Positions 7,036-14,513 of a stretch of 64,000 nt of DNA are shown here, one piece after another. Numbering within the stretch: the first letter of the stretch is position 1; each line of letters opens with the position of its first letter. The notes under the pieces were generated by a model that was not told where the DNA came from, searched no databases, and saw nothing but the letters and a program-made list of their open reading frames with translations. The position numbers and the translations under genes are program-made. Source of the stretch: Paenibacillus tundrae (GTDB lineage Bacteria; Bacillota; Bacilli; Paenibacillales; Paenibacillaceae); the NCBI RefSeq assembly GCF_030812775.1, contig NZ_JAUSTI010000002.1, forward strand, positions 434,001-498,000, given 5' to 3'.

Positions 7036-9711
7036 TTATCCATCTGTTCCTGATTGAGTACTAGCTGGCGCATCAGGCTGTTGGTTTGTGCCGTCACTAC
7101 CAGGATCAGGGCTCATTACTTCACCAGGCGTCGTAACAGTCCCACCTGTAGAATCATCACCAGTGTTACCAGGGTCAGTTGTGCCTTGTTCCGGAGGAGT
7201 ACCTCCATCTCCTGGTTGACCGCCGCCTTGATCCGATCCACCATTTCCATTGCCATTATTGCCGTTATTACCGTTGTTACCATTTCCATTGTTTCCGTTG
7301 TTACCATTTGGATTACCGTTACCATTGTTGTCCCCAGGATTGCCGTTACCATTTGATCCATCATCCGGATTATCTACTCCCGGTTGCTCTGTGCCTGGAT
7401 CCAATCCTGGATCCGGATCTGGCTCAGTTTCATCTGGTATCGCTTCCTGCGCTTCAATCATGAGAGAAATGGTATTGGTAGGTGCAGTTTCAACACCAGT
7501 AGCCAAATCATAAGCAGTCACATAGTACTCGTAGGTTAGTCCCGGAAGAGCACTTAGATCCTGCGTACTGGTTGCTCCAATGGAATCAATAAGATGTGTA
7601 AACTGTGCTTCAGATGTTTCCTTCCGGTAGATCCGATACTGTGTATTCGAATCCCCTGTTCCTGTCCAGTTGAGTGATACAATTTGCGTTGTAGGATCAT
7701 ACGATCCGCTCAAACCACTCACTGACAGTTGCGGTTGTTCCGGTTCTGGTTCCGGAATAGGTGTCTGACCGCCTGCCGGTGCCTTGAACTCCTTAACCGG
7801 TACACCTTTTAACGCATCACTCATAACTTTAGCGAAGAAAGCTGCTGAAAGTTTACTACTGTTCTTAAGCATGTGCGTCGCATCAGGGTTGTCGTAACCC
7901 ATCCACACGGCGGCCGTCCATTCTGGCGTATATCCAACAAACCATACGTCACGGTTCGCACTATTGCCAGCGATTCCACTTTGAACAGTTCCTGTTTTAC
8001 CCGCCACCGGTCGATCTAAGCGTGCAGAACGTCCAGTACCATCATTAACTACATTTTGCAGCATTTGAGTCAATTGATACGCATTCTGTTCACTCATAAC
8101 ACGAGTTGTGTCTGATTTGTCATGCTTATAGATCGGTTTATCCGTGCTGTCTACGACCTCTTTAATTGAATAAGCCTGTTGGTACTCACCCAGATTTGCA
8201 AAGGCGCTATATGCCTGAGCCATTTCCAGTGTATTCGTACCTTTGCTCAGACCACCTAAGGCGATCGCGAGGTTCTTATCCTCATCTGCCATTTGAATAC
8301 CAACACTTTTGGCAAAGTTTATGCCTGTGTTCACACCAATTTTGTCCAACAGCCATACAGCCGGAATGTTCTCTGATTTAGTAATTGCATCCGTCATACT
8401 AATCGTCGAAGAATATCCGTGTAGGTTATTCGGACAGTAATTACCGAAACATTGCTTCGCATTACTTAGAGCAGAGTTAGCATTATAATCGCCTGTCTCT
8501 AGCGCCGGTGCATATGAAACGATCGGTTTAAAGGCTGAACCTGGCTGCCTGCGGCTCTGTGTTACCCGGCTATACCCCTTAGTCTGATAATCCCGTCCAC
8601 CTAGAAGCGCAACGAGACTACCATTTTCATGGTTCATAATTACCATTGAGCCTTGAACCTTCTGATCGTCTTTGCTTTCTTCAAATAAGCTATCATCTGC
8701 AAAGGCTTTTTCCATTGCGGTTTGAGCCTGAGCATCCATCGTTGTGTAAATTTTGTATCCACCAATATTGAGATCATCTTCTGTTTTGCCAGTTACACGC
8801 TCTGCTTCACGAAGAACGTAGTCGATGAATGGCTGATACTTCTTCTCTTTCTCTGGTGGCGTATAGTCGTAATCGACTGCCTTCGCTTTGTCCATCTCAG
8901 CTTTACTAATGTAACCTTGCTCATACATGAGCTGCAGAACAACAGCACGACGCGCTTTGGAATCGTTAGGGTTACTCAGTGGATTGTACGCTGAAGGCCC
9001 TTTAGGCATTGCAGCCAGCGTTGCAATTTGCCACAATTCTAAATCATTCAAATCTTTTTTGCCAAAATAAAATTCTGACGCTGCTTTGATGCCATAACGC
9101 TGATGACCGAAGAAAATTCGGTTCAGGTACATCGTTAAAATTTCGTCTTTGGTATATTTGCGCTCCAGCGCCATTGCGATGGATACTTCCGTTGCTTTCC
9201 GGAAAAATGTTTTGTCACGTGACAAAAACATATTTTTGGCCAGTTGTTGCGTCAGCGTACTTCCGCCCTCAACCATTGAACGAGCCATGACGTCTTTTAC
9301 CGCGGCACGTCCGATCGACCAGATATCTACACCCTGATGCTCATAGAAACGTTTATCCTCTGTCGCAACAAAGGCTTCTTTCAATAACTTCGGAATAGCA
9401 TCACTATCCACCGGTTCTAATTTCTTGATGGACAATTCGCCCATGAGTTGACCGTTACGGTCATACACCTTGGACGTTTCATTAATCGTAGTTTTGTCCA
9501 TATTGGCGTCGAGCAGCTTCTGCCCACTCACCATAATAAACAAATACCCACCTAGTGCACAGAAAATGGCGATTGCCATTGTGAAAAATAGTGTCCATCC
9601 AACGCTTTTACCCGTAATTTTTTTCTTTTTAGAGGTCTTTGGTTTCGCTTTTTTGGTTGACTTATTATTGCTATTGCGATTATTAGACCTCGACAACGGA
9701 TCGTTTGGCAT
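7036..9711 (-). CDS. ponA: Class A penicillin-binding protein (PBP1A-type)
   Basis: Bifunctional peptidoglycan glycosyltransferase/transpeptidase, 891 residues. A basic, Ser/Asn-rich cytoplasmic N-terminus is followed by one membrane anchor (about 38-62). The GT51 domain has the catalytic glutamate in ATEDKRFYEHQG (about E118), EGGSTLTQQLAKN and RKATEVSIAMALE. The transpeptidase has S392-xx-K395 (GSAFKP), SEN (446-448) and KTGT (572-575). A fibronectin type III-like domain follows (about 665-755), and the last ~120 residues are low complexity, rich in Gly, Asn, Asp and Pro. AGGAGG precedes the ATG by 4 bases. It is monocistronic with its own terminator. The tail resembles those of other Paenibacillus PBPs and may span the wall. 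Confidence 0.96.
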   Translation of the reverse strand: MPNDPLSRSNNRNSNNKSTKKAKPKTSKKKKITGKSVGWTLFFTMAIAIFCALGGYLFIMVSGQKLLDANMDKTTINETSKVYDRNGQLMGELSIKKLEPVDSDAIPKLLKEAFVATEDKRFYEHQGVDIWSIGRAAVKDVMARSMVEGGSTLTQQLAKNMFLSRDKTFFRKATEVSIAMALERKYTKDEILTMYLNRIFFGHQRYGIKAASEFYFGKKDLNDLELWQIATLAAMPKGPSAYNPLSNPNDSKARRAVVLQLMYEQGYISKAEMDKAKAVDYDYTPPEKEKKYQPFIDYVLREAERVTGKTEDDLNIGGYKIYTTMDAQAQTAMEKAFADDSLFEESKDDQKVQGSMVIMNHENGSLVALLGGRDYQTKGYSRVTQSRRQPGSAFKPIVSYAPALETGDYNANSALSNAKQCFGNYCPNNLHGYSSTISMTDAITKSENIPAVWLLDKIGVNTGINFAKSVGIQMADEDKNLAIALGGLSKGTNTLEMAQAYSAFANLGEYQQAYSIKEVVDSTDKPIYKHDKSDTTRVMSEQNAYQLTQMLQNVVNDGTGRSARLDRPVAGKTGTVQSGIAGNSANRDVWFVGYTPEWTAAVWMGYDNPDATHMLKNSSKLSAAFFAKVMSDALKGVPVKEFKAPAGGQTPIPEPEPEQPQLSVSGLSGSYDPTTQIVSLNWTGTGDSNTQYRIYRKETSEAQFTHLIDSIGATSTQDLSALPGLTYEYYVTAYDLATGVETAPTNTISLMIEAQEAIPDETEPDPDPGLDPGTEQPGVDNPDDGSNGNGNPGDNNGNGNPNGNNGNNGNGNNGNNGNNGNGNGGSDQGGGQPGDGGTPPEQGTTDPGNTGDDSTGGTVTTPGEVMSPDPGSDGTNQQPDAPASTQSGTDG

Positions 9712-9794
9712 GTTACCTCCTGACTCCCTTTCGGTTACGTAATTTCTATTCGTCTGTTGGCTAAGCTTATATTAAACTTATTTTGCCCGGAATG

Positions 9795-9822
9795 AAAAGA
9801 ACAACCCTTATTCAGGTTGCTC
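9795..9822 (-). terminator. Probable hfq terminator
   Basis: An 8-bp stem (GAGCAACC with GGTTGTTC, one G-U pair) with loop TGAATAAG, followed by TTTTCATT on the minus strand, 57 bp after the hfq stop. Modest T-tract. Confidence 0.5.
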
Positions 9823-9878
9823 TGCTTCAATTCCTATACATGTAGACGAAATGGTTGATAAAAAGGTTTCGTAATTTT

Positions 9879-10121
9879 TTAAGCTTCGCCGTTGTTGTCT
9901 TGCTGCATCAGCGATACGCTGCGTTGCGGCGTGAACGTGGAGATGGCGTGCTTGTAGACCATTTGCTGGCGTCCGTCGCTGTCAATGACGATCGTAAAAT
10001 TGTCAAATGCCTTGATCGTTCCGCGGATTTGGAAGCCGTTGGTCAGATAGACCGTAGCAGGAATGTTTTCTTTCCGCAGTTGGTTCAAGAACGTATCTTG
10101 GATGTTGATGGACTTGTTCAT
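9879..10121 (-). CDS. hfq: RNA chaperone Hfq
   Basis: An 80-residue Sm-like hexameric RNA-binding protein. Sm1 contains [24 protein letters not shown] (residues about 4-27), followed by [18 protein letters not shown]. The Sm2 signature reads YKHAIST, as in Firmicute Hfq. The start at 10121 is used because GGGGG lies 8 bases upstream; the in-frame ATG at 10136 overlaps that site. The gene sits downstream of miaA as in other Bacillales, but a strong terminator separates them here, so it probably uses its own promoter. Confidence 0.96.
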   Translation of the reverse strand: MNKSINIQDTFLNQLRKENIPATVYLTNGFQIRGTIKAFDNFTIVIDSDGRQQMVYKHAISTFTPQRSVSLMQQDNNGEA

Positions 10122-10484
10122 TAGCCGTACCCCCATTGGTTCATTTGAATTCGTAATTAAGTAATATTCAATATCGCTGAGTAGCTTTCGTGCTATTATA
10201 TCATGAACAGTTTCATATAATCCACAAAAACCCCTTGTCTGCTATTTTGCACCTTGTTACAAGCACATTAATAACTAGAAGACTTATCCATTATACACCG
10301 CTCACCAGTTTTGCAAAAGAGGGACAAATCGTTCGTTTGTTAACGCTTTTCTTCTGGATTCCACTGTTCTTCTCTCAAATTTGTTGCATGCTGATTCTGT
10401 GAACTGTATTCTCGCTTTCTTCGATCATCAATGAGTAGCTTTACGTATGTCCCAAGATCTATATATCAACTTATTAACCATGAT
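10122..10484 (-). promoter_or_regulatory. hfq upstream region with extended -10
   Basis: This 363-bp stretch has no gene. On the minus strand TGATATAAT (10195-10203) is an extended -10 element about 75 bp from the hfq start; no good -35 is visible. A dyad (ATGAAACTGTTCAT) overlaps its upstream edge and could be an operator. The rest is AT-rich and otherwise featureless. Confidence 0.45.
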
Positions 10485-10523
10485 AATAATAAAACCTCCC
10501 TCTTTTTATTCAAAAGAGAGAGG
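10485..10523 (-). terminator. Intrinsic terminator of the mutS-mutL-miaA transcript
   Basis: On the minus strand, 10495-10523 forms a 12-bp stem (CCTCTCTCTTTT paired with AAAAGAGGGAGG, two G-U pairs at most) followed by TTTTATTATTATT. It is 36 bp after the miaA stop and uncouples miaA from hfq. Confidence 0.85.
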
Positions 10524-10558
10524 TACACAAGTTGTAACACTGAGTGTTCCGTTATAAA

Positions 10559-11509
10559 TTAACTAAATTTCTGTCTAACTAATCCAGATACTTGCTCAAG
10601 ATTACCTGCAAAATTTTCAGTATCTGTCACATCAACCCACTCGATATCTTTCATGTGACGGAACCAGGACAGTTGGCGTTTGGCGAATCGACGTGTGTCC
10701 CTTTTTAACCATTCCACTGCTGCTTCCCAGCTTACTTCCCCTTGCAGATATGCAGCAATTTCCTTGTAGCCAAGCCCTTGCATGGAAATATGCCCTCTGG
10801 CAACACCACGATCTAACAAAGACTTCACTTCATCCACTAAGCCCTGCTCGATCATTAGGTCGATTCGTTCCTCCACACGGCTGTACAGCTTCGCACGATC
10901 CATCGTGAGTCCAATGATGCTTAGGTCGTATGGAGACTCTTTCTTTTGAGCTGCAAGTTGATCTGACCATTTCTCACCCGTTAAATGATGGATCTCCAAC
11001 GCCCGTACGATTCTTCGCTGGTCATTCATGTGCAAACGATCTGCACTCACAGGATCGACTGCTCTTAGTTTATCGTGAAGCGCCTGAGGCCCATGTTGCT
11101 CCGCATAACGAAATTGCTCTTCGCGAAACACTTCGTCGGAGCCGCTCTCCGAGAACTGAAATCCGTAACATACCGATTCCACGTACAGCCCGGTTCCGCC
11201 TACAATGAACGGAAGTTTACCACGTTCTTGAATTTCTCCAATTAAACGTGTAGCGCTCTCTTGAAACTCCGCCACAGAGTAAGGATATTCCGGTTCATGT
11301 ATATCAATCAGATGATGGGGGATCCCCTCCATCTCATCTCGTGTAATTTTAGCCGTACCAATATCCATTTCACGATATACCTGCATGGAATCTCCCGAAA
11401 TAATCTCACAATGGAACGCTTTGGCAAGCTCAATGCTCATTCTTGTTTTGCCTACTGCTGTTGGTCCAACCAATACAAGCAATTTCGGCTTATTTTCCAC
11501 TTTCAACAT
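10559..11509 (-). CDS. miaA: tRNA dimethylallyltransferase MiaA
   Basis: Transfers a dimethylallyl group to N6 of A37 in tRNAs reading UNN codons. The product is 316 residues with P-loop GPTAVGKT, ISGDSMQVYREMDIGTAK (the DSxQxY family motif), GGTGLYVES, DQRRIVRALEI and the C-terminal WLKRDTRRFAKRQLSWFR. The ATG has GGAG six bases upstream. It overlaps the end of the RsmJ-like gene by 20 bp, which suggests translational coupling within the mutS-mutL-methyltransferase-miaA series. Confidence 0.97.
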   Translation of the reverse strand: MLKVENKPKLLVLVGPTAVGKTRMSIELAKAFHCEIISGDSMQVYREMDIGTAKITRDEMEGIPHHLIDIHEPEYPYSVAEFQESATRLIGEIQERGKLPFIVGGTGLYVESVCYGFQFSESGSDEVFREEQFRYAEQHGPQALHDKLRAVDPVSADRLHMNDQRRIVRALEIHHLTGEKWSDQLAAQKKESPYDLSIIGLTMDRAKLYSRVEERIDLMIEQGLVDEVKSLLDRGVARGHISMQGLGYKEIAAYLQGEVSWEAAVEWLKRDTRRFAKRQLSWFRHMKDIEWVDVTDTENFAGNLEQVSGLVRQKFS

Positions 11510-12275
11510 TAATCACTCCGTACAGTGTTTTTGCATTCGCTCGATCCAGCACCTCGAATCCAAGCCTCGTAAACTCAACGCTGCCGCGCTTTTCCTTCAT
11601 AACGATCCGCTTGCGTGCCACTCGCTTCGCTTCAGCAATACTCTCTTCCGCTAAAGCATTTGCGTTCGCATACCCTCGAAGAGGCTGGATGGCACTGGAG
11701 TCCATCATTGGCTCACGAAACATCGGATCAAAGTAAATCGTATCACAGCTTCGGTCAGGTAGTGACCGCAGTAAATCCAGATGATTGGCATGATGAAGCT
11801 CAATACGTCTGAATGCCTCATCTACTGCAGGCTGGTTACTCTCATAATGAGACATCCCTTCCACTAACAATGCGTAAAGGGCTGGTGAGCTTTCGCATGC
11901 AATCACCTGTCCACTTTTGCCAGCAGCAACAGAGAAAACCATCGCATCCGTACCTAAGCCTGCTGTGCAGTCTAGGATGGTATCTCCTTCGCAAACTAAG
12001 CCTGCGTCTAGCATAGGGTCAGGCTCTCCTCTAAGCACACGCTTCGCACGAACAAACCCCATACTTGGATGAAACTCCAGTTGGGGTGCGTCCTTGCGAA
12101 ATAAACGAGCTCTACCTTTCAGTACAACAAGAATTTCATTGACTCCGTACCGTTCTAGCATTCTTGTCAACGATGTTCTGTTGCGTGGCACGTAAGTTCC
12201 GCCTGTTGATTGTGCAAGCTTTCGTGCCCGTTCCACGAGAGAAGTGGCCTCCGTGTCACCGGTTGTAATATACAT
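11490..12275 (-). CDS. RsmJ-like SAM-dependent methyltransferase
   Basis: A 261-residue class I methyltransferase. The SAM-binding motif I is DCTAGLGTDAMVFS (about residues 103-116), and YFDPMF resembles the catalytic region of RsmJ/YhiQ, which methylates 16S rRNA at G1516. An extra N-terminal region (about residues 1-75) includes HPSMGFVRAKRVLRGEPDPM, another RsmJ-family signature. The rRNA target is therefore likely but inferred. AGGAGG lies just upstream of the ATG. It sits 17 bp after mutL and overlaps miaA, so it is co-transcribed with repair and tRNA-modification genes. Confidence 0.8.
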   Translation of the reverse strand: MYITTGDTEATSLVERARKLAQSTGGTYVPRNRTSLTRMLERYGVNEILVVLKGRARLFRKDAPQLEFHPSMGFVRAKRVLRGEPDPMLDAGLVCEGDTILDCTAGLGTDAMVFSVAAGKSGQVIACESSPALYALLVEGMSHYESNQPAVDEAFRRIELHHANHLDLLRSLPDRSCDTIYFDPMFREPMMDSSAIQPLRGYANANALAEESIAEAKRVARKRIVMKEKRGSVEFTRLGFEVLDRANAKTLYGVINVESGK

Positions 12276-12292
12276 AACTTCCTCCTAAATGA

Positions 12293-14491
12293 TTACATCA
12301 CCCGTTTAAATAGCTTTTCCAGATCATAAGTTGAAAATGAAACGACAATCGGTCTACCATGTGGACAAGTGTAAGGTTGCCTGCACGAACCCAACCGCTG
12401 AATCAAGACTTCCGCTTCCTGATTGGTCAGCTTTTGATTCGCTTTAATGGAAGCTTTACACGAACACATAATTGAAGCAGCTTCCCTCATTTTCGCCACA
12501 TCAATGCTTCGCTCACTAAGCACCCATTCAGACATTTCCTCAATGATGTCCTTCTCATCCCCTTTAGGAAACCAAAAAGGATACGAGCGTACTCGAAAAG
12601 TCTGTCCGCCAAAGTGTTCTAAATAAACACCTGCCTGTTCAAACCAGGCTAGTCTTGTTTTCAGCTTTTCCGTCTCCGATGGCGTAAACTCAAGTGTTAT
12701 TGGTAACAACAACTCTTGTGAAGCTGTTGCTGGATTGCCAAATTTCTCATAATAATACTCGTAATTCACTCGTTCATGTGCAGCGTGTTGATCGATCAGA
12801 TACAGTCCATCTTCGTTCTGCGCTATAAGATACGTACCATGATGCTGCCCAATCAGACTAAGATCGGGGAATGCAGGCATCGACGCATTGGATTGAATGG
12901 CAGAAGCCAGTTTCGCCGTATCCGGCAGACTGGAGCTTCTCCAGCTCCGTTCTCCCTTTGCAGTATTACTCGGACTGTAGGATGAGCGCGTTTCTCTAAC
13001 AGAATAATCTGTAGAGCGATGTTGATTAACAGACGATTTATCATGTTGTAATGGTTGTGAACTAGAATCATTGTCTCGTTTGTCCTGTTCGCTCTCCTGC
13101 TTCAAACTAATACGATTTGGACTCAACGAAGCAAATGGGTCATATGAAGCTTCATGTTCAGGTGGTGCCTCAGGCAGTGGAGCCAACTGATTTACGAGTT
13201 CAGCAGCCTCACCAGGTTGAACATCAGCAGGAGCATCTAGATCATCCTCCTCTGAAGGAAGGATTGACCCCGAAGTATGCTTTGAACTGATCTCCGATCC
13301 TTTGCCTGACCTAAACTTCGATTCGTCTCCCGATCCTTGCTTCAATTCGTTTCCTGATATGTCTCCTGTGGTTTCTTGCTGCTTATGCCCTTCAGAATCC
13401 CCATATTCCTTAACTGGTCCTCTTGGAAAAAGGAACTGTTCCTGAATAAATGAGCTATCATCTCCACGTCTGATCTGTTGCTTCTTGACCTGGGGAATAA
13501 GAACTTCCTGTCGTAATATACCACGCACCGTCGCTTCTACAAATTCGTATAACTCAGCTTCTTTACTGAAGCGTACCTCAAGCTTGGCTGGATGAACGTT
13601 CACATCCACTAGTGATGGATGCATCTCAAGTTGAATAACGACGAGTGGGAAACGATTAATGGGTAGTAAGGTATGGTACGCCTTAAGAATCGCCTGATTG
13701 AGACCATAATTTCGAATGAAGCGACCATTCACTATTGTTGACATCCCACCACGATTAGCACGAGTCCACTCCGGCAGACTGATTAATCCACTCACGCGAT
13801 AGTCTAGATTCTCTCCTTCAATCGGTAACATTGCCTTGGCTGCACTCGTTCCATAAATGGCGGCAACGACCTGCAGCAGGTCCCCATTACCTAACGTTTG
13901 CAGTAACACGTTGGCATTGTGCCGCAGTGTAAATGAGATATGAGGATGAGACATCGCCATACGATATAACACGTCTGAAATATGCCCCAATTCAGTCTGA
14001 ATGGTTTTCATATATTTTAATCGCGCCGGTGTGTTATAAAATAGCTCCTTCACAATAAATTCCGTGCCTTGTGGTGATGTCGCATCCTCATGTGAAGTGA
14101 GCTTTCCGCCCTCAATGATAATGCGACGTCCTCGACCATCATCTCCACTCGCAGTGAGCACATCAACCTTAGAAACAGCCGCGATACTTGGTAAAGCCTC
14201 ACCGCGGAACCCTAGGCTGGTAATCTGAAATAGATCACGCCCATGGGTGATTTTGCTTGTAGCATGACGGTAGAAGGCAGTCTCTAGATCATCAGGTTCT
14301 ATGCCTGACCCATTATCCTTGACGCGAATGCTGAGAAGTCCACCTTCCTCTACTGCAACCTCAATTTTGGTAGCTCCAGCATCCACCGCATTTTCTAGCA
14401 ACTCTTTCACCACAGATGCAGGGCGCTCAACAACCTCACCTGCTGCTATCTGGTTCGCAATATGTTCGTCTAGTACATGTATTTTCGCCAC
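12293..14491 (-). CDS. mutL: DNA mismatch repair protein MutL
   Basis: A GHKL ATPase that couples MutS mismatch recognition to strand incision, 732 residues. The N-terminal ATPase has ELLENAVDAGA, DNGSGI, ATSKI and GFRGEALPSIA. A long, poorly conserved linker rich in S/E/Q (about 370-525) leads to the C-terminal dimerisation domain with the endonuclease motif DQHAAHERVNYEYY, and CSCKAS and CPHGRPIV near the end as zinc-binding elements. It is thus an endonuclease-type MutL. The start is GTG at 14491, eight bases after GGAGGGG. It lies 22 bp after mutS. Confidence 0.97.
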   Translation of the reverse strand: MAKIHVLDEHIANQIAAGEVVERPASVVKELLENAVDAGATKIEVAVEEGGLLSIRVKDNGSGIEPDDLETAFYRHATSKITHGRDLFQITSLGFRGEALPSIAAVSKVDVLTASGDDGRGRRIIIEGGKLTSHEDATSPQGTEFIVKELFYNTPARLKYMKTIQTELGHISDVLYRMAMSHPHISFTLRHNANVLLQTLGNGDLLQVVAAIYGTSAAKAMLPIEGENLDYRVSGLISLPEWTRANRGGMSTIVNGRFIRNYGLNQAILKAYHTLLPINRFPLVVIQLEMHPSLVDVNVHPAKLEVRFSKEAELYEFVEATVRGILRQEVLIPQVKKQQIRRGDDSSFIQEQFLFPRGPVKEYGDSEGHKQQETTGDISGNELKQGSGDESKFRSGKGSEISSKHTSGSILPSEEDDLDAPADVQPGEAAELVNQLAPLPEAPPEHEASYDPFASLSPNRISLKQESEQDKRDNDSSSQPLQHDKSSVNQHRSTDYSVRETRSSYSPSNTAKGERSWRSSSLPDTAKLASAIQSNASMPAFPDLSLIGQHHGTYLIAQNEDGLYLIDQHAAHERVNYEYYYEKFGNPATASQELLLPITLEFTPSETEKLKTRLAWFEQAGVYLEHFGGQTFRVRSYPFWFPKGDEKDIIEEMSEWVLSERSIDVAKMREAASIMCSCKASIKANQKLTNQEAEVLIQRLGSCRQPYTCPHGRPIVVSFSTYDLEKLFKRVM

Positions 14492-14513
14492 AGGTTTCTC
14501 CCCTCCCGTATTC

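Noticed and set aside
7240..7350. Possible CRISPR-like or VNTR array
   Set aside because: The repeats are 9-nt codon repeats inside the PBP coding sequence, with no spacers and no cas genes.
7054..7513. Several overlapping frames in the PBP tail region
   Set aside because: They arise from the low-complexity Asn/Gly repeat DNA read in other frames.
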